This document shows positions 1 through 8,033 of a DNA stretch of 37,507 nt, piece by piece; position 1 is the first letter of the stretch, and each line of letters begins with the position of its first letter. The stretch is taken from NCBI GenBank assembly GCA_913057205.1, contig CAJXNO010000025.1, positions 1-37,507 of the forward strand, written 5' to 3'. The notes beneath the pieces were generated by a model, which saw nothing but the letters and a program-made list of their open reading frames with translations, searched no databases and was not told the origin of the DNA. This DNA is from an uncultured Flavobacteriales bacterium. Lineage in GTDB: Bacteria > Bacteroidota > Bacteroidia > Flavobacteriales_G > Salibacteraceae. A program made the translations under genes and the position numbers.

Positions 1-351
1 ATCCTAGAAAAAATAGATACGGAGGTGAAGTTTCGAGTGATCGATCCGGTAGGTTACTTTGACATTATCGAGTTGTTGAAGCATGCTTCCTTGGTTATGA
101 CCGACAGTGGCGGTTTGCAGAAGGAAGCGTTCTTCTTTAAAAATCCATGCGTGACCATGCGCGATGAAACCGAATGGGTGGAATTGGTGGAGCATGGTTT
201 TAATGCAGTAGTTGGCGCTGAAACGGATCGTATCCTTAGTGCCGTAAAGTCGATGCGCTCGAAAGCGGATTCACTTGATTTCTCCATTGATCTCTATGGT
301 CAGGGCAAGGCAACTCACCACATCACGGACGCCATCGTCTCAATGGAATGA
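1..351 (+). CDS. wecB: UDP-N-acetylglucosamine 2-epimerase (non-hydrolysing), C-terminal part
   Basis: This is the 3' end of a gene that enters from the left; the frame is open from base 1 and ends in TGA. The roughly 116 visible residues match the C-terminal Rossmann-like domain of the GT-B-fold WecB/MnaA family: the VTDSGGLQKEA stretch binds the UDP moiety, and RDETEWVELV with the following GxN is the usual end of the active-site region. The family interconverts UDP-GlcNAc and UDP-ManNAc in the cytoplasm for surface polysaccharide synthesis. The stop overlaps the start of the next gene (ATGA), so the two are probably co-transcribed, and an O-antigen ligase-like product downstream fits a glycan pathway. 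The N-terminal two thirds lie outside the window. Confidence 0.9.
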   Translation: MLEKIDTEVKFRVIDPVGYFDIIELLKHASLVMTDSGGLQKEAFFFKNPCVTMRDETEWVELVEHGFNAVVGAETDRILSAVKSMRSKADSLDFSIDLYGQGKATHHITDAIVSME

Positions 352-1601
352 TTGGATTTGATCGGCATAAGGTCTTTCTCTACCAGAACTATTTGCTCTA
401 TGCGATCGCTTTCTTTATACCGCTTTTTCCACGGCTGGTTCCTCCGTTGATTCTGGCATTTGGACTCCTGAGCTTGTTCACGATCTTTAAAGGCTTCAGC
501 CGGGTTCAAATGGGCGAGGTGCCCATGATCATGCTCTTTCTGTTCTTGGTGTATTTATTGGGTATGACCTACACAGAGAACACCTCGCGGGGCTGGTTCA
601 ACATCGAGGTGAAGCTCAGCTTGCTGGCTTTTCCCTTGGCCTTTTTTGGATTCAAGTTCGTCAATAAGACCAACTATAACCGAACTCTGAAGGCTTTTCT
701 GCTAGGTACAGTAATGGCAGTGACAATTTGTTACGCACAATCGGCCTACAAGGTCTTTTGGCTCGATCATCCCTACTACTACTTTGTGACTTCTCGCTTC
801 AGCGTGATCGTTCATCAGAGCTATTTCACTTTGTACATCATATTCTCCATGATCATTACGCTGCACTTCAATTGGCCCTTGCAGGTAAAAGAACCCTTGA
901 AGGCACTGCGCTTGGTCGGACTCTTGCTCTTTTTCTCGCTTGCTGTGATCTTGACCGGCTCCAAGACCGGCTTCATCATGTGGCTTTTGATCGCAATTTG
1001 CGTAACGATACTTTTTGTAGTCAGAATGCGCTACAAAGCCATTCCGATCATTGTGCTTGCCGCAGTGATGAGCCTTACCGGAGTGGTGATCCAACAAGCT
1101 CCGGTATTGCAATCGCGCTTGGTGAATGTGCTCACTGTGGCACAAAGTGATGATGTAGATCCAACAGCCAAAGAAAGCACTGCCGTGCGCTACTTGGTGT
1201 ATTCATCGGTGTGGACGGCGATTACCTCAACCCCGTGGTACGGATCGGGCACGGGCGACTTCCAAGATGTGCTTGACCAGATTTACAGCGATAAAGGTTA
1301 CGTGCAAGCGGCAGAAAAACACCTGAATGCGCATAACTTGTTCCTGCAAACGTGGATATCCATAGGGGTACACGGGTTGATGTTGATCCTCGGCGTTTTC
1401 ATTCTAATGTTCTACTACGCCATCCGAAGCAAGGACATGGTGCTGTTTGGATTCACACTGATCTTCTTTGTTATCTCCCTCACCGAGAGCACCTTCAATG
1501 TTCAGGCCGGGGTCGTGTTCTTCTCCTTTTTCGCAGTGTTACTCACACGTAGAAATCGATCAGTGCAGCCCTCGGGTTCAGATTCAGACGTGCAGAATTG
1601 A
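348..1601 (+). CDS. O-antigen ligase/polymerase-like membrane protein (Wzy_C/WaaL family)
   Basis: This 417-residue protein has about ten to twelve hydrophobic segments and a long extracytoplasmic loop at about 255-330. The loop ends in AHNLFLQTWISIGVHGL, which fits the HNxxLQxxxExGxxG signature of the Wzy_C domain of O-antigen ligases and polymerases. SGTGDF before it is also typical of the loop. Such proteins transfer or polymerise lipid-linked glycans on the periplasmic face of the inner membrane. The start overlaps the upstream epimerase stop by four bases, implying translational coupling. Ligase versus polymerase cannot be decided from sequence alone, so no symbol is given. The C-terminal tail is short, hydrophilic and cytoplasmic. 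Confidence 0.85.
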   Translation: MIGFDRHKVFLYQNYLLYAIAFFIPLFPRLVPPLILAFGLLSLFTIFKGFSRVQMGEVPMIMLFLFLVYLLGMTYTENTSRGWFNIEVKLSLLAFPLAFFGFKFVNKTNYNRTLKAFLLGTVMAVTICYAQSAYKVFWLDHPYYYFVTSRFSVIVHQSYFTLYIIFSMIITLHFNWPLQVKEPLKALRLVGLLLFFSLAVILTGSKTGFIMWLLIAICVTILFVVRMRYKAIPIIVLAAVMSLTGVVIQQAPVLQSRLVNVLTVAQSDDVDPTAKESTAVRYLVYSSVWTAITSTPWYGSGTGDFQDVLDQIYSDKGYVQAAEKHLNAHNLFLQTWISIGVHGLMLILGVFILMFYYAIRSKDMVLFGFTLIFFVISLTESTFNVQAGVVFFSFFAVLLTRRNRSVQPSGSDSDVQN

Positions 1602-1625
1602 CCTCCTTTTCCTTACTTCGCAAGC

Positions 1626-3044
1626 ATGCTGAAAAAGATACCCCTCCATTGGCAGGTCATCATCGCCTTGATTTTGGGAACGTTCTATGCCCTGTTGTCT
1701 GTCAACATGGGTTGGAATGAATTCACCTTGAACTACATCGACCCGTTCGGAAAGATCTTCATCAACGTACTGAAACTCATTGCGGTACCCTTGGTCTTGT
1801 TCAGCATCATCTCGGGCGTTGCAGCTTTGAAAGACATCTCCAAACTCGGTAAGATCGGCGCGAAAACGCTCTTGCTTTATGTCTCTACCACCATGGTTGC
1901 CGTTACAATTGGCTTGTTTGCCGTGAACGCGCTACGTCCTGGCGATAAGGTCAGCACGGAGCTGCTTGAAGATAACCGCATCGCTTACGAAGTCTGGACA
2001 AAAGATAACGCCATGCCCTTGTTGGACGGTAAGTGCATCTCTTGCGATGAAAGCAAGGCAGATCGAGTGGCTGCTGTACGCGAACGCTCGGATGCTGATA
2101 AGAGCAATGAGTGGGTGAGTGATAAGCTGACCAAGGCGGAGAACACCAAGAAATCGAGGCCACTGCAGCCGTTGGTTGACTTGGTTCCCAGCAATATCAT
2201 CAAGGCCCTGTTTGACATGGAGATGCTGCAGGTGATCTTCTTCGCCATTTTCTTTGGCGTTGTACTGGTGATGCTTCCTCCAGTCAAGTCGAAACCGGTG
2301 ATCGAATTCATTGATGGGGTCAATGAGGTCTTCATCAAAATGGTAGATGTAGTCATGAAGGCGATGCCCTTCTTCGTCTTTTGCTTACTCGCCGGAGCTG
2401 TAGTGAATGCAGCGGGCGATGACCCTGGAAAGCTCACCGAGCTCATCTCCTTTTTGATCTGGTATTCCTTGGCCGTTGCGTTGGGCTTGGCGTTCATGAT
2501 CTTCATCTTTTACCCGAGCTTGACCAGCCTTTGGATCAAGAAAATGAGTTTTGGAAGCTTCATGAAAGGGATTTCAAAGGCACAGTTGACGGCCTTTTCT
2601 ACTTCATCCTCAGTAGCGACGCTTCCGGTTACCCTGCACTGCGTAGAGAATAACTTGGGCGTATCTAAGCGAACCACAAGCTTCGTACTGCCGATCGGTG
2701 CCACGGTGAACATGGATGGTACCAGCCTCTATCAGGCCGTAGCTGTGGTGGCGCTGGCGCAATTCCACATGGTGGAGCTTACCTTGATCCAACAGTTGAC
2801 TATCGTTTTCACCGCAACATTGGCTTCGATAGGCGCAGCCGCCGTTCCGAGCGCCGGCTTGGTATTGATGATCATTGTGTTGGAGTCTGTTGGGCTTAAT
2901 CCCGCGTGGATCGCTTTGATTTTTCCGGTTGACCGCATCCTTGATATGTGTCGGACCGTTGTGAACGTGACCGGAGATGCTTCTGTTTCGAGCATCGTGG
3001 CCCATTCAGAAGGGGAGCTCAACATCCCTGAGAAACAATCCTGA
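1626..3044 (+). CDS. Dicarboxylate/amino acid:cation symporter (DAACS/GltP family)
   Basis: The protein has 472 residues and the hallmarks of the SLC1/GltPh fold: a TSSSVATLPVTL serine-rich re-entrant hairpin near residue 325, NMDGT in TM7 near 360, a second hairpin (AAAVPSAGLVLM) and the TM8 substrate-binding segment with DRxxDMxRTxVNVTGD, whose Asp and Arg read the substrate carboxylates. It should import glutamate, aspartate or C4-dicarboxylates with Na+ or H+. Between TM3 and TM4 it carries an extra hydrophilic stretch of about 80 residues (about 105-185) that includes a CISC pair (Cys137, Cys140). Bacteroidota homologues often have a loop here. The 5' flank TTACTTCGC is a weak Bacteroidota -7 element. 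Confidence 0.92.
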   Translation: MLKKIPLHWQVIIALILGTFYALLSVNMGWNEFTLNYIDPFGKIFINVLKLIAVPLVLFSIISGVAALKDISKLGKIGAKTLLLYVSTTMVAVTIGLFAVNALRPGDKVSTELLEDNRIAYEVWTKDNAMPLLDGKCISCDESKADRVAAVRERSDADKSNEWVSDKLTKAENTKKSRPLQPLVDLVPSNIIKALFDMEMLQVIFFAIFFGVVLVMLPPVKSKPVIEFIDGVNEVFIKMVDVVMKAMPFFVFCLLAGAVVNAAGDDPGKLTELISFLIWYSLAVALGLAFMIFIFYPSLTSLWIKKMSFGSFMKGISKAQLTAFSTSSSVATLPVTLHCVENNLGVSKRTTSFVLPIGATVNMDGTSLYQAVAVVALAQFHMVELTLIQQLTIVFTATLASIGAAAVPSAGLVLMIIVLESVGLNPAWIALIFPVDRILDMCRTVVNVTGDASVSSIVAHSEGELNIPEKQS

Positions 3045-3071
3045 TTCTGTCATATTTCTGAGGTGCTAGGC

Positions 3072-3098
3072 CGGATGCTTTACCGACCTTTGCATCCG
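3072..3098 (+). promoter_or_regulatory. Inverted repeat upstream of the MFS gene (operator or hairpin candidate)
   Basis: CGGATGC and GCATCCG form a perfect 7-bp inverted repeat around a 13-base spacer, 20 bases ahead of the TTG start of the MFS gene. There is no T-tract after it, so it is unlikely to be an intrinsic terminator of the upstream symporter gene. It could be a dyad operator or a 5' UTR stem. No experimental parallel is known to me. Confidence 0.35.
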
Positions 3099-3118
3099 CA
3101 AAAACGGACACTCCTCGT

Positions 3119-4396
3119 TTGAAATCAGAACGCATCATACTCTACTTGCTGGCTGCCAGTCAGTTCACCCATATCATGGACTTCATGATCATCATGCCGC
3201 TGGGTGAGATGCTCATGGAGGAGCTGCATATTAACTCGCAGGAGTTTTCCTTTTTGGTGGCGTCCTACACCTTGACCGCTGGCGTAACCGGACTCATCAG
3301 TGCCTTTTTTGTCGACAGCTTTGATCGGAAGAAATTCTTCCTGTTTGCCTACTCGGGCTTTTCTCTAGGTACCATTCTCTGCGGCGTAGTGGATGACTAT
3401 GCTGGGTTGATCACTGCTCGGATCCTCACAGGTGCCTTTGGAGGGGTGATCAGCAGTACGGTGATCGCCATTGTGTCTGATGCGATTGCATCAGAACGCA
3501 GGGCCTGGGGCTTGGGTGTGGTGATGAGTGCTTTTTCGATGGCTTCAGCCATTGGTTTGCCGGTCGGACTCTACTTTGCGTTCAACTTCGGTTGGAACTG
3601 GCCGTTCTTGGCCCTTGGTGCGGTGAGCGTGCTCAATGCGATTGCCGTGAACTTTACCTTACCTCCGGTACGCGAACACATAGATAATCCAGAGCCTGGC
3701 GTGGATTCTTGGGAGTTCATCAAGAATATTCCAAGGCACAAGAACCAGTGGATGGCGTTGACCTACACCATGTTGCTGATGTTCGGCCATTTCGCGGTGA
3801 TCCCGTTCATAACGCCTTATTTGGTGGAGAACGTCGGGTTTGAACGCCAGCAGATCACTTTGGTCTACTTAGTGGGCGGTGTGGCTACCATCATTACCAA
3901 CCCGCGGGTAGGGAAGTGGGCAGATCGCGTTGGAAGGCATAAGGTGTTTACCATCATGGCTTTTGCCTCCCTAGCACCAATCCTCGCGCTAACGAACCTT
4001 CCTCCAACGCCGGTGTGGGTCGCGCTGATCGTAACCGGTTCCTTCTTTGTGCTGGTGGGCGGGCGTATGGTTCCATCTACCGCCATCGTAACCTCCGTGA
4101 TCAAACCGAGGAACAGAGGGAGCTTCATGAGCTTGAATTCCTCCGTGCAGAACATGACCGCCGGCGTGGCAAGTGTAGTTGCTGGAGTCTTGGTAACCAT
4201 CCCGGAAGGCGGGAACCACGTTTATGGCTTTTGGAAAGTAGGTGCATTGGGCGTGGTCTTCACGTTGATCGCGATCTGGATGATGAAACAGATCAGGGCA
4301 TTTGAGATCAAGGAAGAAGAAGCGGAAGAGCGTTTGGCAAAAGAAGCAGAAGAGAAATCTGCCGCTCTACTTGAACAAAAGCGCATGCCTACTTGA
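3119..4396 (+). CDS. MFS transporter, drug-efflux/arabinose-efflux type
   Basis: This 425-residue, 12-helix major facilitator has the loop 2-3 motif region VDSFDRKKFF (a variant of GxxxDRxGRR) and its repeat WADRVGRHKVF in the second half. The first half also has RILTGAFGGVISSTVIAIVSD, the usual TM4-TM5 transition. I chose the TTG start because the next internal Met lies inside the first helix (HIMDFMIIMPLGEML) and would destroy it. The C-terminus has a charged Glu/Lys/Ala-rich stretch (about 395-420) that should form a short coiled coil in the cytoplasm. Substrate is unknown; the copper-protein genes that follow only 12 bases later may be a separate transcript because a good promoter lies in the gap. 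Confidence 0.85.
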   Translation: MKSERIILYLLAASQFTHIMDFMIIMPLGEMLMEELHINSQEFSFLVASYTLTAGVTGLISAFFVDSFDRKKFFLFAYSGFSLGTILCGVVDDYAGLITARILTGAFGGVISSTVIAIVSDAIASERRAWGLGVVMSAFSMASAIGLPVGLYFAFNFGWNWPFLALGAVSVLNAIAVNFTLPPVREHIDNPEPGVDSWEFIKNIPRHKNQWMALTYTMLLMFGHFAVIPFITPYLVENVGFERQQITLVYLVGGVATIITNPRVGKWADRVGRHKVFTIMAFASLAPILALTNLPPTPVWVALIVTGSFFVLVGGRMVPSTAIVTSVIKPRNRGSFMSLNSSVQNMTAGVASVVAGVLVTIPEGGNHVYGFWKVGALGVVFTLIAIWMMKQIRAFEIKEEEAEERLAKEAEEKSAALLEQKRMPT

Positions 4397-4404
4397 TATA
4401 TTTG
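4397..4404 (+). promoter_or_regulatory. Bacteroidota -7 promoter element (TATATTTG) for the cupredoxin gene pair
   Basis: TATATTTG is a perfect match to TAnnTTTG. A TTG at 4371-4373 lies 23 bases upstream, close to the usual -33 spacing. Only four bases separate the element from the ATG at 4409, which would place transcription start at or next to the start codon and give a leaderless mRNA. Confidence 0.5.
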
Positions 4405-4408
4405 AGGT

Positions 4409-5251
4409 ATGCGTCGTCTCCTGTTCATCGGCTTGTTATTGTTTAGTCTTGTGGTCTCTGCACAGGACGAAGTGGACGTATACATCGTTGAAGGCAAGGT
4501 AGATGCGGGTGGACCTAAGATTCCCTTCTTCACCTTCAACACCCGAGATCAATTCGATTCTACCAACGCGATCTTTACCTTTCCGCTGGGAATAGCGGTG
4601 ACGTTCAATGTTACCAACCTCGTTGACTTCACCTGTGGCTTTGAAGTGCGCGGTTGGGGAAGCATCGATGCCATTCCGAGCAATGAATCGCGTAGCCTCA
4701 CTTTAACTTTTGATGAATCGGGAACTTTCCTCGTACAGGACCCCATCGGTGATCACCGCGCATTGGGATTAGGAACCATGCTCGTCGTGAGCGACTTTGA
4801 CGGAGCGGAGTATTACGGCGTGTTTAACGAGCATGAACCAGACTGGATTGAGGCCATCGCAGAAGGAGGGAGCTATAACAGAAACATCTATCATCCGGAC
4901 GCTTTTACCATCAATGGATTCGGCTTTCCTAGAACCAAGAGCGATGCGCGTTCAATGATCATGGGCAATGTAGGCGACACCATCCGGGTGCACATGCTCA
5001 ATGCCGGACAGATGTATCACTTTCCCCATTGGCATGGATATCACGTTACCATCAAAAAGGCGAGTCACCACAAGAACTACATCGGTTGGAGCAAAGACTC
5101 GTACGGATTGGCACCCGGTGAAACCATGATGGTTGAGCTGGTGCCGGATAAGCCTGGAAGATATCCCATTCACAATCATAACCTTGTCACTACCACCGTG
5201 GGCGGAAACTATCCCGGTGGTATGATGATGCATATGCACATCCATGAATAA
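4409..5251 (+). CDS. Exported two-domain cupredoxin/multicopper-oxidase-like protein, type 1 copper Cys missing
   Basis: This 280-residue protein has a signal peptide (1 to about 18, ending SAQ). Domain 1 (about 20-130) is cupredoxin-like but lacks copper His motifs. Domain 2 (about 155-280) aligns with the C-terminal multicopper oxidase domain: HFPHWHG (H204, H207, H209) is the HxxHxHG motif, and HNH (H255, N256, H257) sits where the family has HCH. The type 1 copper Cys is therefore replaced by Asn, while the His pairs that feed a trinuclear cluster remain. The tail is Met/His rich (MMMHMHIHE). The 3' end overlaps the next cupredoxin gene by 8 bp, so the two products are probably made together and may share one active site. 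Function as an oxidase is inferred. Confidence 0.8.
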   Translation: MRRLLFIGLLLFSLVVSAQDEVDVYIVEGKVDAGGPKIPFFTFNTRDQFDSTNAIFTFPLGIAVTFNVTNLVDFTCGFEVRGWGSIDAIPSNESRSLTLTFDESGTFLVQDPIGDHRALGLGTMLVVSDFDGAEYYGVFNEHEPDWIEAIAEGGSYNRNIYHPDAFTINGFGFPRTKSDARSMIMGNVGDTIRVHMLNAGQMYHFPHWHGYHVTIKKASHHKNYIGWSKDSYGLAPGETMMVELVPDKPGRYPIHNHNLVTTTVGGNYPGGMMMHMHIHE

Positions 5252-6500
5252 GCTGCTGTTGTCCATAGCAATGATTGTGTGCTCTATTATGCTTCAAGCT
5301 CAGCCGCTGCGGTTCTATTCGGTGGTGTCTCTCATGAATGGTGAGTCTGATTTTGTGACCGATAGCAACACCATCGTAACCTTACCTACATGGGGGTACG
5401 GCTGGAATGCAGGCGGCGCATCTGTGATGACCGTGCCAGGACCAACCATCTACGCCAACGAAGGAGATAGTGTACACCTTCAGATGTCCAATCCATCCAT
5501 GGAAGGACATACGATTCACCTACACGGCTTAGATGTGGACGAAGCAAACGACGGAGTGCCACATCATACTGGTTTCATATTGGAAGGGGAGAGCTTTACG
5601 TACAAGTTCAAAGCTACGCACGCAGGCAACTTCCTGTACCACTGCCATGTGACCACCACCATGCACTTGGCCCTCGGGATGTACGGCAAGGTCATCATCT
5701 ATCCAGACGATAGCACGAACACCTTCTATCCGAACGGACCGACCTTCGACCAGCAATATGAGTTTCTACTATCCGATCTGGATGCACGATGGAACAAGGA
5801 CTACACGAGGATAGGGAGCTTTCTATCCTATGCTCCAGACATGTTCCTGATCAATGGTAAGAACAAGAGCATCTCCTATGCCGACACTTCCAACGTGATG
5901 CACGGCCAACAAGGCGATCAACTGCTGATGCGCTTCCTGAACGTTGGATATCGCGTAAACCGTGTGGTTTTTCCATCGGAGGTGAAGGCGGTGGTGCACA
6001 CTTCGGATGGACGGGTGTTGGACGAAGCATTTACCACCGACACCTTGATCATCTATCCCGGCGAACGCTTCAGTGTACTGGCCGAGATCTTGGACGAATC
6101 GCCAAGCTATGTGCGCATTGATTGGCTCGACCCGTATCGGCTGTCTTACTTGGGTTGTGAGTACATCCCTTTGAACAATGATGACTTCAGCTTCATTCCT
6201 TATGAAGAAGACAACAGCTTAACGGATTCCATAGCACTGGCAACTTTTTCCGAAAAGCGAGTGGTGCCAAACTTCAAGGTGTATCCAAACCCAATTGGAG
6301 AGGCGGTGGTGGTGGCGTCTGATGTTGAATTGAGGGAGTTTATCCTGACCGACCTGAGCGGATCAATGGTCTTTAAGTGCCCAGCGAAGCTTCAAACTGT
6401 GCAAATGATTACGCTTGGCGATCTGTCAGAAGGCCTTTACGTTTTGAGTGCCACGACCGTGAGTGGCGAGCTACTCACCGAACGATTGATTAAGCTTTAA
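5244..6500 (+). CDS. Multicopper oxidase-like protein with type IX secretion sorting domain
   Basis: This 418-residue protein has a signal peptide (1 to about 20, ending LQAQ). The first cupredoxin domain (about 20-155) has HTIHLHG (H89, H92, H94) and HCHVTTTMHLALGM (H133, C134, H135, H141, M146). That is a complete type 1 copper set plus two HxH arms of a trinuclear cluster. A second, copper-less cupredoxin-like domain follows (about 165-310). Residues from about 340 form a type A T9SS C-terminal domain (FKVYPNP... GLYVLSATT... ERLIKL), so the protein is predicted to cross the outer membrane and be cell-surface attached or released. It is co-translated with the upstream partner, which supplies the other two HxH motifs. 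Confidence 0.87.
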   Translation: MNKLLLSIAMIVCSIMLQAQPLRFYSVVSLMNGESDFVTDSNTIVTLPTWGYGWNAGGASVMTVPGPTIYANEGDSVHLQMSNPSMEGHTIHLHGLDVDEANDGVPHHTGFILEGESFTYKFKATHAGNFLYHCHVTTTMHLALGMYGKVIIYPDDSTNTFYPNGPTFDQQYEFLLSDLDARWNKDYTRIGSFLSYAPDMFLINGKNKSISYADTSNVMHGQQGDQLLMRFLNVGYRVNRVVFPSEVKAVVHTSDGRVLDEAFTTDTLIIYPGERFSVLAEILDESPSYVRIDWLDPYRLSYLGCEYIPLNNDDFSFIPYEEDNSLTDSIALATFSEKRVVPNFKVYPNPIGEAVVVASDVELREFILTDLSGSMVFKCPAKLQTVQMITLGDLSEGLYVLSATTVSGELLTERLIKL

Positions 6501-6708
6501 TCTGCTTCAAGAGTTCGTAGAACTACACGTGTTTCTTATCATCTCAGAATTGTTGAATTTTCTTGGGTCAAAGCTGTGCGCCGTTCCTATTATTGTGTCA
6601 TGAAAAAGTCGTGTTGAGGCTTATTTTTCTTTCCGGATTAGGATTTGTCGAACCGACTCCCTTGAACGATGCAAATTATTCTCAACGCCCTTTAATGAAC
6701 GGTGATAT

Positions 6709-7074
6709 ATGAAAAGTCTATTGAAAGCACTACTTTTTTTGACCGTGTTTGGTGGTCTAAGCAGTTGTGTGAGTGTAGCCCATTTACCTACGGATGATGC
6801 CAGCAAACCCCAAGCACTTCAGCCAAGTAAGGGCGTCAAGGTTTATGCAACCGATGATATTGGTCGGGAGTATGTTGTAGTGGGAGAAGTGATAGCATTG
6901 GTAGATGCAGGACAGAATTCTAAAAGGCCCGTTAGTTTCCTGAAAGGTCAAGCCCAGCAGCTTGGGGCAGATGCAATCATGAATTTACGATTGGAGTTCG
7001 GCGTTGGCTATTGGGTGGTCGGCATCCAGGCTACTGGAACGGCCGTTAGGTTTATCGAAAGCAATACCCAGTAA
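6709..7074 (+). CDS. Small lipoprotein of unknown function (paralogue of next gene)
   Basis: This 121-residue protein starts with a lipoprotein signal peptide whose lipobox is LSSC (Cys20). The body has a VKVYATDDIGREYVVVGEV strand pattern and a QQLGADAIMNLRLEFG motif. Such GADAI segments recur in small envelope folds of the YbjQ/DUF4156 type, where residues are read as 'pathway, then G-A-n-A-I-i'. I do not recognise a specific family. The following gene, two bases downstream, encodes a shorter protein with the same architecture (IYSGDIDANYTEIAVV... KLGANAIIHAKL), so this is a tandem duplication. The preceding 208-bp gap is AT-rich and shows no gene. Confidence 0.7.
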   Translation: MKSLLKALLFLTVFGGLSSCVSVAHLPTDDASKPQALQPSKGVKVYATDDIGREYVVVGEVIALVDAGQNSKRPVSFLKGQAQQLGADAIMNLRLEFGVGYWVVGIQATGTAVRFIESNTQ

Positions 7075-7076
7075 TT

Positions 7077-7409
7077 ATGAGAAAGGGGATCTTACTACTT
7101 ATTTGCTTTAGCGCATGGATGTTGTCGAGTTGTACTTATTACACCTATTACGTTCCTGAGGGAAGCAGCCTTCATACTGGTCCAAAAGCGGAGACGATCA
7201 AAATCTATTCTGGTGATATCGATGCTAACTACACCGAGATTGCGGTAGTAGCTATTATCGGTCCAGATAATGGTGATGCCGTAGTCAATACGCTCAAAAG
7301 AAAGGTGTCCAAGCTAGGCGCAAATGCGATCATTCACGCCAAACTCACCAAGTTGAATGCCTTGCCCATAAGCACTGGGATATCAGGTGTGGCGGTCAGG
7401 GTGGAGTAG
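7077..7409 (+). CDS. Small lipoprotein of unknown function (paralogue of preceding gene)
   Basis: The 110-residue product has a signal peptide with lipobox LSSC (Cys19) followed by a Tyr-rich stretch (TYYTYYVPEG). The middle and end repeat the layout of the gene before it: a TIKIYSGD strand, an ITEIA-like segment and KLGANAIIHAKL. It begins two bases after the upstream stop, so the genes are one transcript. Function unknown; an outer-membrane-anchored periplasmic role is inferred from the lipobox. Confidence 0.7.
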   Translation: MRKGILLLICFSAWMLSSCTYYTYYVPEGSSLHTGPKAETIKIYSGDIDANYTEIAVVAIIGPDNGDAVVNTLKRKVSKLGANAIIHAKLTKLNALPISTGISGVAVRVE

Positions 7410-7469
7410 GTAGACGCTGTAAGTAAAACGCCTTGCGCTGAGCCTCGTTGCGCCTATGATGCCAGAGTG

Positions 7470-7856
7470 CTATTCGTAGATCAGCGTACAAGTAAACCGT
7501 TCCGTTCCACGTATACCTTGCTTTACGGTACTCGACTCCAGGGTCATTACTTGGAAGAGTGAGTCTACAAGAAAAGTGTCCAGGCCATCATAAACACTAA
7601 AGCGAAATGATGGGCCTAGTTGCGTGGGACACGTGGGCGGTTCAGACGGTTTATCAGCCACTTGTGTGAGCAGAACCAGGTGTTGACCGGGCTGTAGCTC
7701 AACTACTTGAGGTCTACTAGCATTGGAAAAACTCGTATTCTCAACTGAGATCACCCGAGCAGTAAAGTTCTGGATCTGCAACACTTGTTCGCCTTGTTTG
7801 GCACAAGAAGTCAAAATGAAGGTAATTCCCAAGAGCATAAGGAGTTTGAGTCGCAT
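7470..7856 (-). CDS. Small lipoprotein, unknown function
   Basis: I place the start at the ATG beginning MRLKLLMLLG because it gives a proper lipoprotein signal peptide with lipobox ILTSC (Cys18). The open frame extends 31 codons further upstream, but that part is only the heptamer repeat read as YWLLAIGYWLLAIGY and is not credible protein. The mature domain of about 110 residues is probably a small beta-sandwich: it has alternating hydrophobic strands, PGQHLVLLTQ and FRFSVYDGLDTFLVDSLF. Three Cys remain in the mature chain besides the lipidated one. No known family is recognised. Confidence 0.65.
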   Translation of the reverse strand: MRLKLLMLLGITFILTSCAKQGEQVLQIQNFTARVISVENTSFSNASRPQVVELQPGQHLVLLTQVADKPSEPPTCPTQLGPSFRFSVYDGLDTFLVDSLFQVMTLESSTVKQGIRGTERFTCTLIYE

Positions 7857-7907
7857 ATAGAGTTTAGCGTAAGAACGATGCGATTTAGCTTTAATTGTCA
7901 GCTTCGG

Positions 7908-7963
7908 ATAGCCAATAGCCAATAGCCAATAGCCAATAGCAAACAGCAATTAGCAATTAGCCA
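7908..7963. repeat. Tandem heptamer repeat (ATAGCCA)n
   Basis: Eight consecutive 7-bp units: four exact ATAGCCA, then ATAGCAA, ACAGCAA, TTAGCAA and TTAGCCA. The units decay from one side, as in slipped-strand tandem growth. The array sits just upstream of the small lipoprotein gene on the minus strand and explains the false N-terminal extension of that frame. Confidence 0.85.
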
Positions 7964-8015
7964 ACCGCTTTCAGTAATAAACCCCAAGTCACAAGGCCAA
8001 AGAAGGAAGGTCAAT

Positions 8016-8033
8016 TACCTAATACCTAATACC
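8016..8033. repeat. Second heptamer repeat (TACCTAA)2.5
   Basis: Two full TACCTAA units plus TACC abut a GC-rich palindrome. The period (7 bp) is the same as in the array at 7908-7963 although the unit differs. Confidence 0.6.

Noticed and set aside
702-1150. Long open frames on both strands within the O-antigen ligase gene
   Set aside because: They overlap fully with a well-supported membrane protein gene, are rich in His/Cys/Arg from frame-shifted codons, and lack any family motif.
7410-7470. Possible small RNA or tRNA in the gap after the second small lipoprotein
   Set aside because: The gap is only about 60 bases and shows no cloverleaf, T-loop consensus or stable stem.
7857-7949. N-terminal extension of the small lipoprotein reading YWLLAIGYWLLAIGY
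   Set aside because: It is the translation of the heptamer repeat array. It has no plausible start signal, and a proper lipoprotein signal peptide begins at the internal ATG (7856).
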